A DNA stretch of 64,000 bases from Iris pallida. Its lineage: Eukaryota; Streptophyta; Magnoliopsida; Asparagales; Iridaceae. The notes under the pieces were generated by a model. That model was not told the origin of the DNA. It worked only from the letters and a program-made list of their open reading frames with translations, and made no database searches. Position numbers and translations under genes: made by a program. Each line of letters starts with the position of its first letter. Positions within the stretch are counted from its first letter, which is position 1. Location: positions 153,241-217,240 of the forward strand of contig JANAVB010015604.1 of assembly GCA_029216955.1 (NCBI GenBank). The letters run 5' to 3'. This document shows positions 12,578-23,550 of this stretch, in pieces.

Positions 12578-12592
12578 ACCTTCCCTCCTAAG
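12578..12592 (-). promoter_or_regulatory. Polypurine tract of gypsy-1
   Basis: TTAGGAGGGAAGGT on the minus strand directly precedes the 3' LTR start TGTAAAACC, in the position and composition of a plus-strand priming site. Confidence 0.8.
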
Positions 12593-12633
12593 AAAATTCC
12601 GTCATCGAAATTAAAGGCAGGGTAGGAGTTACC

Positions 12634-12778
12634 TCAAGCTTCAAACAGATACGGATACTGCTCCCGTGTCTCATCTTCTCGCTCCCAGGTAGACTCGCCC
12701 GGGGAGTTGTGCTGCCATATCACTCTGACTATCGACGTCACCGAATTTCTGGTTCTCTTCTCTCCTCTGTCTAATATT
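12634..12778 (-). pseudogene. gypsy-1 polyprotein C-terminus (chromodomain-like end), separated part
   Basis: One minus-strand frame reads from the CACTA-1 border to TGA at 12634-12636 with the hallmark ESTWEREDE and a final YPYLFEA, the usual close of chromodomain-bearing gypsy polyproteins. It is the missing end of the integrase reading frame at 18812-18987. If CACTA-1 and one ATT copy are ignored, the two pieces are in the same frame. The piece has no stop inside it. Confidence 0.9.
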
Positions 12779-12799
12779 CACTACACCATAATAGACGAT

Positions 12800-13075
12800 T
12801 GCCAACGGTTATTACCGTTACGAAATTTTTTAGTGACGGTAATAACCGTGACGAATTGGCCGTTACAAAATTTCGTAGCAGTTTTCGTAACGGTTATAAC
12901 CGTTGGGAATATATACTTTAGTAACGGATATAACCGTTACTAAATATAAAATACTAACGGCTATAGCCGTTACAAAACATATTTTCATAACGGTTATAAC
13001 TATTACGAATGTTATTTTTTTTACTGTTAGAAAATTTTAAACTAGTAATGGAAATTACCGTCATAAAAATGTTTT
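12800..13075. repeat. CACTA-1 left subterminal repeats
   Basis: At least seven variants of the palindrome GTAACGGTTATAACCGTTAC follow one another, including CAACGGTTATTACCGTTAC, TAACGGATATAACCGTTAC and TAACGGCTATAGCCGTTAC. CACTA transposases (TNPA type) bind short subterminal repeats of this kind; the binding role here is inferred. Confidence 0.85.
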
Positions 13076-13446
13076 TTCCCTGTTGTTTTCTTTTGTTGCA
13101 ATTTTGTATTCAACCTGCTTGCCATGAACCTGTATTCAACCTACTTCACAAATGAATTTATAGCAATTCCTGTAAGCAAATAGTAAAACCACATTCCAAC
13201 AACATTTCAAGTTCAACAACAATATTTAAATTCAACAAAAGTGGTTTATATGTCCAATAAAGGTATAATATAAAGTAACCATAATAGCTGAAGCATAATA
13301 GTTAAAAGCCTACAAAATTATATATATATATAAAGTAACCATAATAGCTTAAGCATAATTGTTTACATGTCAAACAAAAGTTTACATGTCTTAAAGTTTG
13401 AGCAAAATAGTTTACATGCCCAACAAAAGTTTACATGTCTTAAAGC

Positions 13447-13847
13447 TTACGAATACCAGATATGTTTGTCTCCCCAAATAACATAACCTCCATCAACTAA
13501 TTCACAAAGGAAAGAGATTCCATTTTGTGGACCATCATAAACTGGTGCTTCTAGTTTTATCACCTCCGACATATAAACAATTTTGTCATCGTCTTGCATT
13601 TCCCTCCCATGACAAGTAGTGTGAGATGCCCAACAAAACTAGAGCTAACGGTACGACAACGACACCTTTTACCAGCTCCAAAAACTTCAGCAATAGGGTC
13701 AGTCTCAAAGTCTTCTATGCTTGGCACACCATCATAACCACTCGTGTTTGCGACTAGTTTTTGCCTCTTTTCAGGGGCTTCTATTTCATTCTGTGTATTT
13801 GACAAGATATAAGACAAAGATAAGAGTTCAAGAAAGTTAAAGAACAA
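13447..13847 (-). pseudogene. Unidentified CACTA-1 reading frame
   Basis: Two overlapping minus frames together look like one protein with a frameshift near 13590. The upstream part contains EKRQKLVANTSGYDG and SIEDFETDP; the downstream part contains LEAPVYDGPQNGISFLCEL and ends WGDKHIWYS before TAA at 13447-13449. I do not recognise the family. It could be a remnant of a CACTA accessory gene or another captured exon. The location next to the terminus, reading towards it, fits a 3'-terminal exon. Confidence 0.4.
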
Positions 13848-13849
13848 AA

Positions 13850-15931
13850 TTAATCAAAAATCAATATTACCTATAACAATATCGATCCCGTTGGATATGA
13901 TATACACATTGATTTGAAACAATGTGCAGCAGAATTGGACATTTCTAAACCACTGAATTTAATCAAACAAGTACTTCAATTGTTGAAATTGACAGTTAAG
14001 TTAGCTTCTAACTAAAATAAATTAAAGATCAACCAACAATTTTGTGTGTTTCCAACTAATTAACTATCCCAATCTAATTATTCGAAAAAACAATGGGACT
14101 CAGCACCTTTTACATGTTCAAAACATGCAGAGAAGAAACAATGGGATCTTGTGTATACTCTGAGAGTAGAACAATGATTTACCTTTTTATTTATATCATG
14201 TAACATATATAGTCATAGTTCAATTGTGAGGCCTATAGCAAACTCACATTGACTAGGCCATGGAAAACTATTAAAAGTACCATAATTTTGATTATATGTC
14301 GGGGAGACGATTAAGCTTCACAAATTCCAATATTAATCCCATGAATCCAGGAGGAGGAAAAAAAAATAGAGGAACCAGGTTGTACCAACCATTGATATAT
14401 AGATGTATACATTCCATTTGACAGTAGTTATCATATATCAAGTTATTACCGATGGCTCCAGGAACAAGCTTAGGCTGAAAACTTCTTCAGTTTTCTTATA
14501 CACAAATGAAAACAATCTTATTGTTTGAGAGAATTTAAACAGACTCTTACTATTCCACGTTGCTAGAGAGTTGCAACTATATTCCTCCTTCAATAATCTC
14601 TAAATTACTTCCAAAGCAAACCATCTCACATATACTGCAGTCAAACACTGATGAAATAAATACGAAAACAGACAGAAAGCAGCAGAACAGTACCTCAAAC
14701 AACTGCAAACTCATTTCTTGGTATTCTCTTTGCAATCCGAAGTAAGGATGGTAATGTTCTTGTTTCCACAACCTTCGCAAACAGCTGGTGAATAGAGGTT
14801 TGAATATAACGCAGCCCACAATTTTTTTTGAATAATTACTGCAAAAAAAGACTCCAGCTTCATATCCCTATTGCAATGAAATAATGTGTGGAGCTATATA
14901 TATATAGCTTTCGGTACACAAGTACTGCAACAACAATAAGTTTATTATATATAGGGTGACGATACACAACTTAAATTTCACACGTGAACCATTCAAATCA
15001 TGATAATAATAACATCAATATCAGCAAATGTAAGATCATCAATATATAATGTTCAGCTAGCTTCTGAGACTAATTCATTACCTACATCTGTATCCTAATC
15101 TTCAAGGTCAAATGTATGAACCATTATTGATGCACAAAAATAACTGATATAGCATGAAATTTTAAACACTAAAAAAACTACCATGTCTTAGCCTTAGTTT
15201 AGTTTTATTAGATTACACACCTTTAAAACACAATAGAACAATTAAACTGCAGCAATACTCAGTCCTTATACGTAATAGAGTAATTGAACAAAATAGCAAT
15301 AGAGCAATTAAACACAAGAATGTCAGATATCTGTTGTTGCACCAATTGGCTATCCCCGCATAATTAAACAAAATAGCAATAGAACAATAGAGTTTCCATG
15401 TCTTAGCCTTAGGTTGGTTTTACTGGATTTTGACTCTGTAAAGTCATCAACAGTTTAATTTGAAACATTGGTTGGTAGCTAAACACAGAAGCTGATATGA
15501 ATATCAAGATTCTAGTAAAAATATGCTGTAAAGCCATCAATAGTTCATTTTCTAAATATGCCTCTCTCTTACTTGATTCCTAGAGAATCTCTCCCTGTGA
15601 TTTCAACCTGTTCTTTTAGCTGCTTCATAATATTTACATGAATTTAACTTGAATTTGGCAGCAATGTCTGATGAAGAGAAATCATCACAATTTTGTCCTC
15701 CATTGGGAACTCCATGGTCCACTTAGAACCTCTGAAAGTGTTGGACATGAACAACATATGCAACAATCAGATTCTATCTTACTTGTTTGATCTTCAATGT
15801 AAATAAATGTCTCTTCGAAACAAAGTTTTGCTTGATACACACAAAAATTGCAACTTTACAGTGTGTATATGCAGAAAAGCCTGCCAGGGACAGGAAGGCT
15901 TTATAAAGAATATAACAAGGGAATTATGCAG
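13850..15931. other. CACTA-1 interior without recognisable genes
   Basis: AT-rich DNA in which only short open frames without domain signals occur. A small repeated phrase (AAACAAAATAGCAATAGA) occurs at about 15287 and 15367. I see nothing else. Confidence 0.5.
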
Positions 15932-16520
15932 GGGATACTACTTCCAGGTTGGGGAAGATATAAATATGACCATGGGTGTAAATGAAGCATTTCAAAAGAC
16001 AATGGAGACGTTGAAGCAGTGGGCTATCAGCAATATGTAGCTGGGGCATAGTTACCTCTTCTTCAGAAGCTACTCTCCGTCACATTACAGGTGCCAACAT
16101 CACATTTGAACTCATTGTTATGCTTTCAGCAGAAACTTTGATTCTTGATGCAAGAATGCTATCATGATAAATGAGATTGGTTGCAGGAACGGAACCTGGG
16201 ATACGGGTGGCGCCTGCGACTCTGGAACGCGTCCGCATACCAACAACACCCTCCTCGATCCCGATCCTTGGTACAACCAGATCATGTCCAGCGCGATCAA
16301 ATCAATGGAGGGCAGAGGTAGGAAGGTGCAGTTCCTCAATATCACGTACCTGACCGAGTTCAGAATGGACGGGCATCCTTCGAGCCATCGCGAACCTGGG
16401 ATGCCCACAGATGCTCCCCAAGATTGCAGCCACTGGTGCCTTCCTGGGGTGCCTGATACGTGGAACGAACTGCTCTACGCTCATCTCCTGGCGAAGGGCT
16501 ACAATAGTAGGAGCATTTGA
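15932..16520 (+). pseudogene. Captured 3' fragment of a TBL (trichome birefringence-like, PMR5-type) acyltransferase gene
   Basis: Two exons and one intron of a host-type gene lie in sense orientation. The first exon, after a likely acceptor at 15930-15931, encodes GYYFQVGEDINM... and then FFRSYSPSHY up to 16090; a TAG at 16038-16040 interrupts it. A GT-AG intron of 96 bp (16091-16186) follows. The last exon (16187-16520) reads WDTGGACDSGTRP, FLNITYLTEFRMDGHP and DCSHWCLPGVPDTWNELLYA. This is the conserved C-terminus of TBL proteins, with the DxxH motif (Asp and His of the acyltransferase site). The N-terminal GDS half is missing, so it cannot be active alone. TBL proteins O-acetylate cell-wall polysaccharides in the Golgi. 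The last exon is GC-richer than its surroundings, as expected for transduplication. Confidence 0.9.
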
Positions 16521-17052
16521 ACTGATCAAGATCACCTAGCTAGCAATTTTATTGAAGAATGTTTCTATGTACATATTGTAGGTAGAGGTTAACTTTCAAA
16601 AGTTTGGATCATCTGAATAGAAGTTACATAGTGTAGGTAGGGGTGAAGTAGAGTTTATACAGCAAAAATAACACTGGTTGATGTTCATCATCAAGTTCAA
16701 ATAGGTTAGTGGTATCACTTTAGAAAGGAATGAATTAATCCGGAGCAATCAGGAAAATATCATTGTTAAATTTGGTAATGTATACAATAAATTTGAATAA
16801 ATATACCAAGCTTTCAACTTTCAAGTAACAGTTATTGACAGATTTTTGTTGAACACCTAACAGAAACCATGATTCTTCTTTTATTCACACCTTTATGTGA
16901 TGAGAATCAATAGAAGCTAGTAACGATACTGAGGATACGACTAAATGTTAGCACCATTTAGTTAGATCTGTTACACTGAGTACCAATAATAGGAATAACG
17001 TGATGTATTAGTTAGTAATCCAGGATTTTTTTTAAGTTGAAATGTGGTATTA

Positions 17053-17512
17053 GGCCTAGTTTGTCTCGCGGAAAGGAAAGGAAATCAATTCTTTGCTCTT
17101 TTCTTTCCTCTGGGAAATTGTAAATTCCCCATAAAATTTTCTTTTCGGTGTTTGGAAAAGCCAAAAAAATAGTGAGGGAAAGTGAATCCTTGGGGTGGGT
17201 GGGAGAAACCATTTTCTCTCATATTTTTCTTTGCTTTGGGAATAATTTTTCTTTCCTACTCATTTCCTTTGGCATCCAATACAGTTAAGTGTGTTTGATT
17301 GCAAGGTAGAAAATATGTGGAAAAGAAATTAATTCCAGAGAATTATTTTCCTAGGAGAAAAATTTCATGGAATTTTTATTTCTAAAAAAATTCCATGGAA
17401 AACTTAATTTGGGTGTTTGATTGTCATTATTTTCCACGGAAAATAGTTATTTTCCTATGGGTTGGATAAGTGTCATTTTCCAATGTCCTAATTCTGAGAA
17501 CCAAACGTGGCC
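17053..17512. mobile_element. Tourist-like (PIF/Harbinger) MITE inside CACTA-1
   Basis: The ends are GGCCTAGTTTG at 17053 and, inverted, GGCCACGTTTGG ending at 17512. Both flanks are TTA (17050-17052 and 17513-17515), the target duplication typical of PIF/Harbinger elements. The 460-bp body has no coding frame and is rich in TTTCC/GGAAA stretches. Confidence 0.75.
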
Positions 17513-18344
17513 TTAAGATATTACAGTCCAATGAAAGTAACAGATAGGGATCAACTCGAAATCTACAAAAAGGAAACCGAAAATGAATAAACTACTCAAG
17601 ACGGAACATACATCTATGACTTGCCTGTGTCCGGAACTCGTGCCACTTTCGATGGGCACCTTCCTGGAACACCTCCTGCACATAGTCTAATGTTAAAAAC
17701 AATAGCAACTTGGTATAGATATAGGTTTAATTCTCCAAATAACTTAAGTTTAGTAGTTTATCAGATAAATGTAATATTTCCATCTTTTTTGTTGTTTGCT
17801 ACATAGGTTTAATTCATCTGAAGAATAAAAGATCTAGAGGACCATCCTGTAGACAAATAGTATGAGGCCACCACAGCACCACTCAATAGGTGTGGCAACT
17901 CCAAACAAGTGAATAAAAGTGCACAATGTTAAAGGTTCAGTGTCAAATACTTGAAAAAAAATTTAGAGAGAGAGATAGTACGAGGGAAGTCATGGAAATA
18001 CCTTTATTTTGTTCAGTGTCAACTCCAAACTGGAAGTCATGGAAATACCTTTATTTTGTTCTCTACACCTGGCTTTACTATGTAGCCTACATTGTCATCA
18101 TCATATATAACTTGGTACAAAGTAGCTAAAATATGAGGATGAACCTATTCCTCATTGCTCAGTACAAAGTACCTTTATTTTTCTCTCCACACCTGGATTC
18201 CCCATTTGTTTGAAATTAACAGACAATTAACAAAACCTAAAAAACATCAAAACCCAAAAAATTAGAGAAAGAGAGAGATAGTAGAGGGAAGTACCTTCGT
18301 TGCTTCGACGATGCTCAAAATCTTCAAATTTTGAGAGAAGGAAA

Positions 18345-18430
18345 CCCGAAACCCTATGGAAACAAAACCCTAAAAAAATCAAAACCCTAAGAAAGCTGAA
18401 ACCCTAAGAAAACCAAAACCCTAAGAGATT
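18345..18430. promoter_or_regulatory. Telo-box-like AAACCCTAA cluster
   Basis: AAACCCTA or AAACCCTAA recurs five times in about 80 bp (near 18349, 18365, 18383, 18399 and 18415). Plant telo-boxes of this form occur in 5' leaders and promoters. With the GA-rich surroundings at 18270-18530 it suggests the old 5' leader of a leftward CACTA gene that has since been lost. Confidence 0.45.
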
Positions 18431-18589
18431 GTGAGAGAGAAGGAGAGGTATACCTTCGTAATAGGAGAGAAGAGGAAGGGTTCTAAAGCATTCGCCATTC
18501 ACAAGAGAGAAGAAGAGGGAAAGGGGGAACCATCCAGAGAAGAGTACGGGAAACATTTAGGAATTTTTTTTCCTTTTGGTGCTTTGTAA

Positions 18590-18790
18590 CACTTCTTCGT
18601 GGCACATGTTTTGCATGTGACCTAAGCTTTAAATTTGTCACAGTTTTTACTGTTACAAATAATATAAAAATAAATTAAATTATAGAACTAGAATTTTCGT
18701 AATGGTTTTTACTTATAGTAACGGTTATAACTGTTACTAGCTTGTAACGTAATAACCATTATTAATCGAAAGAAAATTGTGTTAAGATTT
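18590..18790. repeat. CACTA-1 right subterminal repeats
   Basis: Copies of the same AACGGTTATAA-type palindrome as at the left end are visible, for example GTAACGGTTATAACTGTTAC at 18719-18738, with weaker TGTCACAGTTTTTACTGTTA and GTAACGTAATAACCATTATT. They lie just inside the terminal repeat. Confidence 0.75.
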
Positions 18791-18811
18791 GCATATTATG
18801 GTATAGTGATT

Positions 18812-19990
18812 GCTACTGGCTTCTCTGGCATTGTGAGGCTGGGTCCAATTTCCAGCTCCGAATGGTTCAAGATGTGGCTCGGGTCCGAAATGTAGCGCCT
18901 GAGCTGTGAAACGTAGAAGACGTTATGTACTCCCTCAAGATTAGCTGGTAGAGCTAATCGGTAAGCTACTTCTCCAACTCGGCTCAAAACTTTGAATGGG
19001 CTGATATCATGTATCTGGGACTATGCTTTCCTGCCCTGCCGAATCGGATGGTTCCTCTGGTAGGTGAGATCTTCATAAACAGACTGTCACCTGCTTCGAA
19101 CTCCAATTGTCTGCGACTGCTATCGGCCGAATGCTTCTGTCTGTCCTGAGCAATCCTGAGCTTGTCTCTGATCATCTTTACCTTTTCTGCTGCATCGGTC
19201 ACCATTTTCGGTCCAAGCAATACTCTTTCTCCTACGTCGTCCCAAGCAAGTGGAGTGCGGCAACGACGTCCATAGAGTGCCTCGAATGGAGTCATACCGA
19301 TACTAGCTTGGTAGCTGTTGTTATAGGAGAACTCTACCAAGTGTAAGTGCTCTTTCCAAGACCCTCCAAATTCCAAGACGTAAGATCTCAGCATATCTTC
19401 TAGCGTTTGGATTATTCTCTCCGATTGTCCGTCAGTCTGGGGATGGTAAGCGGTGCTGAACTTCAATTGTGTTCCCAAACTATCGCGCAAGCTCTTCCAG
19501 AAGTAAGAGGTAAATCTGGTATCCCTGTCAGATACGATACTTAACGAAACTCCATGAATCCGATAGATATGCTGCATGTATAGTACCGCCAACATCTCGG
19601 TGGATAGACCAACCTTGAAGGGGATAAAGTGAGCTGACTTTTTCAGTCGGTCTACAATAACCCAAATGGTGTCCTTCCCTCCTTGGGATCGAGGTAGTCC
19701 TGACACAAAGTCCATCGTTATATGTTCCTATTTCCACTCCGGGATGTCTAGCGGCTGCAATAGTCCCGTGGGTCTCTGTCTGCTAGCTTTCACTTATTGA
19801 CAAATTAAGTATCTAGCCATATACCTAGATATATCCTTCTTTATTCCGTACCACCACACTACAGTACGCATATTTCGATACATTTTGTTAGCTCCTGGAT
19901 GTATGGAATACTGCGACAGATGTGCTTCTTGCATCAGCTCGTTCCTAAGTTCGCCAGTTGGTACGGAAAGTCTCGAACCATACCTTAGTG
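18812..19990 (-). pseudogene. gypsy-1 integrase and first part of chromodomain
   Basis: The zinc-binding region carries [11 protein letters not shown]... with a terminal YLICQ near 19800, then a TAA/TAG-bearing linker. The catalytic core starts ITMDFVSGLP near 19713, continues through IVSDRDTRF and ends QSERIIQTLEDML, giving the D, D and E of the retroviral-type integrase. YNNSYQASIGMTPFEALYGR follows. A frameshift near 19000 leads to VHNVFYVSQLRRYI, the start of the C-terminal module. The frame is cut by CACTA-1 at 18809 and continues at 12778. Integrase inserts the cDNA into chromatin. This copy is broken. Confidence 0.92.
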
Positions 19991-20099
19991 CTCCGTCACT
20001 GGCGATTGAGAATCCTTCAAGTGTTCCTGCCAGCACTTGATCTCTGAGTTTGTAAAGCGTATCGTCTTGGAATTGTGTCTCTTTGACTCTGTCCAGCAG

Positions 20100-20800
20100 A
20101 CTTGAACGCACTTGCAACTGTATTATTGATGAATCAGCTTCTAGTACAATGGCTTCTCTTCCCAGTTTCTTCATTTCCTCTTCAGGCAGTACAATCTCCA
20201 GTCTAAGCTTCTCTATGTCTTCCAGCAAATGTCGCTCCTTGGTCAAAAATATTGCCATCGGGTATCGACTAAGTGCATCTGCAACAACATCAGCCTTACC
20301 CGGATGATACTGTAGGTCAATATCGAAATCTTTTATCAGCTCCAGCCATCGTCTCTGTCGCATGTTCAGCTTCTTCTGAGTTAAAATATATTTAAGACTT
20401 TTGTGGTCTGTAAATATTTCCACTCTCTCTCCATAGAGGTAGTACTTCCACAACTTCAAAGCAAATATAACCGCTGCAAGCCCCAAATCATGTGTGGGAT
20501 AGTTCTTCTCATGAGTCCGTAATTACCTAGATGCGTAAGCAATTACTTTCCTGTTTTGTTGAAGAACACAGCCCAATCCTTTACCAGAGACATCACTATA
20601 AATTGAGAAACCGCTGGTACCTGAGGGTAGTGATAGTATCGGTGCCATTGTAAGTCTCTTTTTCAGCTCTTCAAATGCTGATTGGCAAGCTTCGGACCAA
20701 ATAAATTCTTCGTTCTTCCTGGTAAGCTTCATCATTGGCTCAGCAATTCTGGCAAAGTCCTTCATAAATTTTCGGCAGTAGCCAGCTAAGCCCAAAAAGC
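20100..20800 (-). pseudogene. gypsy-1 RNase H and connection domain
   Basis: GLGCVLQQNRKVIAYASR (near 20525-20580) and, after a short break, [20 protein letters not shown] and [20 protein letters not shown] (20275-20435) are the conserved gypsy RNase H blocks. The AGYCRKFMKDFA start near 20790 is the thumb/connection region. A stop-rich stretch separates the two frames at 20487-20522. Confidence 0.92.
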
Positions 20801-20831
20801 TTCTGATTTCTACAACTGAGCTTGGTGTAGT

Positions 20832-21440
20832 CTACGTCTCAATAGCAGCTATCTTCTTTGGGTCCATCGAAATTCTTTCTCCTGTGACAACATGGCCTAG
20901 AAAATCTACCTTGTCCAAGAAGAATTCATATTTAGATAGCTTACCATAGAGCTTCTCCCTCCTTAAAGTTTCCAGAACTTTCCTCAGATGCTCTTCTTGC
21001 TCTTCTTCGGTCTTCGAGTAGATCAGAATGTCATCGATGAAGACAACAACAAACTGATCCAGGTATTCATGGAAGACCTTGTTTATGAGATTCATGAATA
21101 CTGCAGGGGCATTAGTCAATCCAAACGGTATGACCAAAAATATATATTATCCATATTTGGTGTTGAATGCCGTCTTTGGAATATCCTCCTTCCTGACCTT
21201 AATTTGGTGGTAGCCAGATCGGAGATGTATCTTCGAGAATACCTTAGCTCTACTTAATTGATCAAACAGGTCATCGATCCGGGATAGACGGTACTTGTTC
21301 TTGATGGTGATGTTGTTAAGCGCCCGGTAGTCGATGTACATCCGTACGGTTCCATCCTTCTTGGGCACGAACAAAATTGGTGCTCCTCAGGGTGAAGCTC
21401 CATCTCTGATAAATCCCTGGGCCTTCAGTTCGTCAATCTG
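20832..21440 (-). pseudogene. gypsy-1 reverse transcriptase
   Basis: The fingers and palm are recognisable from [20 protein letters not shown] near 21374 to [14 protein letters not shown] near 21040, where FIDD stands for the catalytic Y/F-x-[20 protein letters not shown] precedes it. An in-frame stop at about 21144 and another at about 20829 interrupt it. The enzyme copies element RNA into DNA; this copy is non-functional. Confidence 0.93.
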
Positions 21441-21445
21441 GTCCT

Positions 21446-22203
21446 TTATCTCCTTGGCTTTCTTGGGGTTGACTCTGTAGCATCCTCAAAAATAGGAAAA
21501 GAGCCGGGAACTAGATCAATGGTGAATTCTATACCTCGATCTGGGGGCAATCCCGGAAGACTATTAGGGAAGACGTCCATGAATTCCGCTATGATAGGAT
21601 GAAGAGGCCCGGGTTCTTCTATGATAGAGGAGTAGATAACACTCTCCATATCTTCCAGAGTTCGAGAGATTTCAAACTCTGGTTCTCCTGGTGGGCGGAA
21701 GACTACACATCCTCTGTGACAATCTATCAGCGCATGCTGCTTACTAAGCCAGTCCATCCCTAGGACTACATCATAGTTGGGTAAGGGCATCGCAAGTAAA
21801 GGTGCTAAGAATTTGTGGCCTGAGATAGTTATAAGGCAGTTACAGGTCTCGGTGAGGGGTATGGGTCCACCACCGATCATAACTCTACATATCATCTTGC
21901 TAACCCCGTAACTAGGTGGTGTACAAAAATGAACTTTGATGATATAAAACTGTGTGATGCACCCGAATCAAATAATACTAAAGCAGGATGTGAATGCATA
22001 TAAATGGAACCTGTGATGACATCAGCGGTGGGTTCCTCCTCTGGCTCTTGCTCGTCTGCTGCTAGGGCAAAAGCTCGTACAGCCTTCTGTTGGTGTTGCC
22101 CAAACTGTTGTTGTTGAGTGGATAGGGGAGCTTTCTGCTGTGTTGTTCTGGTCCGGTTGAATGTCGTGGGAGCAGTCTCTAACTTGGTGGGTGGCAGACC
22201 CAC
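21446..22203 (-). pseudogene. gypsy-1 aspartic protease
   Basis: LVLFDSGASHSFIS near 21945-21985 is the retropepsin active site (D-S/T-G). NYDVVLGMDWL and GIEFTIDLVPG follow in the overlapping frame that leads towards the reverse transcriptase. The two frames overlap by a few bases near 21893, so a frameshift lies here. Confidence 0.9.
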
Positions 22204-23363
22204 AAACTAGGCAGTAGCCTAGTTTTTTCCTGCAGACGTTTGCTAGATGTCCTGGCCTCTTGCAGAAATTGCAGACAGAGATCTGCTTCTGATGTGCTCT
22301 GTCATTGGTCTTTGCCGGATAATGCTGTTGTTGGTGGTGAGGAGGCCTGTTGTGGTTATTGTTGTTGTTGAAATTAGGCCTCTTCTGGTTACTCTGGAAG
22401 TTGTTTGTTCCAGAATACTCTTTTTTTTGAACGAGCAGGCTGACTCTTCTCTACATCCTGAGTTCATATCAGTATCCTCTCGTACGTCTTGGTGCCGCCT
22501 GTGATCACAGGGGTGCGAATATCTTCCCTCAATCCATAACTGAATCTTTCAGCACGATCTGCGGGATCAGCAACCAAGTTCTTGGCAAAGCGGCTAAGTT
22601 GGCCTAATTCTGCAGCATACTCTCCAACCGTCATGTTTCCTTGCTTCAGATCCTGGAACTGTCTTTCCATCTCCCGCATCGCTGATGTTAGAAAGAACTT
22701 CCTGCGGAACAACCTCTTGAAGGTGTTCCAGTCAAGCTGCCTATCCTGGAGTCGGGGTTTATTCTGATACCAGGTGCTTGCTACATCTAGTAGTTGGAGT
22801 CCTACAGCTTCGACCTGGAGGTCGTCTGGAAGTCGAGCGACGCTGAGGAGACGCTCCATGCTGTCGAGCCATTCGTCGGCATAGATGATTCTTTCGGTTC
22901 CCTTGAAGGGTCGAGGGCCTAGCTTCTTGAATTTTTCAATATCTCCGACCTTAGCAGGCCTTGGTTCTGATTATGCTGCTTCTCCTCTCTCGAGGGCAGC
23001 CATAGCCACGTTGTGGACATTCTCCATACCTTCTCTCATAATCGCAGTCTGTTCGCGATGAGCTTCAGCTTGAGCTCTCTGGGCCTCAAGCACTCCTCGT
23101 AACAGGCCTACGAGGTCGGTGGGGTCTACGGGAACTGGTAGGGCAGCTGGATCGGGCACTACCGCAGGGGATTGCTGTTCAGTCCGGGAAGATGTAGGAT
23201 CTCTCACTTGAGTTGTAGTATTATAAATTCCATGGGGTAATGGTGCATTATGGGGATGATCGGTCAGCTGCCGAGGTGTAGGATCCGGACTTGCTTGGGG
23301 AGGTAGGGTGTGATCGGGTGATGATACCCCATCGCCAGCTGTGTTGGTCTTGTCTGTGGCCAT
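22204..23363 (-). pseudogene. gypsy-1 Gag with zinc knuckle
   Basis: The frame opens at ATG 23363 (MATDKTNTAGDG), has a TGA at about 22971, then continues with the Gag capsid-like segment WLDSMERLLSVARLP, TFKRLFRRKFF and MTVGEYAAEL down to 22464. In another frame near 22200-22265 a CCHC zinc knuckle (CxxCxxxGHxxxxC) is visible, and a second cysteine set follows towards the protease. Gag forms the particle that packages element RNA. Confidence 0.85.
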
Positions 23364-23550
23364 ACTCTGGAAGGTTTAGGATGCAAAACATAACCAAGGT
23401 GGCCTACCAGTCTATAACAAATAAAAATATTTATTTATAATATATTTCGGTCCTATGTTGTGACAAATTAATGTTCTACTATTCTAATTGTTTCAAGATA
23501 TGTTTTCCTAAGTTGTTGATCAAGACCCGCATGGGCCACCACTAAACACA
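23364..23550 (-). other. gypsy-1 leader between 5' LTR and gag
   Basis: This is the expected place for the primer-binding site. The usual tRNA-iMet complement (TGGTATCAGAGC) is not seen next to the LTR; TGGTGGCCCATGCGGG a few bases further in is the only candidate. The primer tRNA is therefore not identified. Confidence 0.5.

Larger units (their letters stand above)
12779..18808. mobile_element. CACTA-1: non-autonomous CACTA (En/Spm) transposon inserted in gypsy-1 pol
   Basis: The left end is CACTACACCATAATA at 12779; the right end, read inward on the minus strand, is CACTATACCATAATA ending at 18808. The trinucleotide ATT flanks both sides (12776-12778 and 18809-18811), the 3-bp duplication typical of CACTA elements. 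Both ends carry subterminal palindromes built on AACGG-TATAA-CCGTT. The interior (6.0 kb) holds no recognisable TNPA or TNPD transposase, only an unidentified minus-strand frame, a captured TBL gene fragment and a Tourist-type MITE. It is therefore probably mobilised in trans. Confidence 0.93.

Noticed and set aside
16118..16535. Minus-strand frames opposite the TBL exon
   Set aside because: The plus strand carries the conserved TBL motifs and the GT-AG intron.
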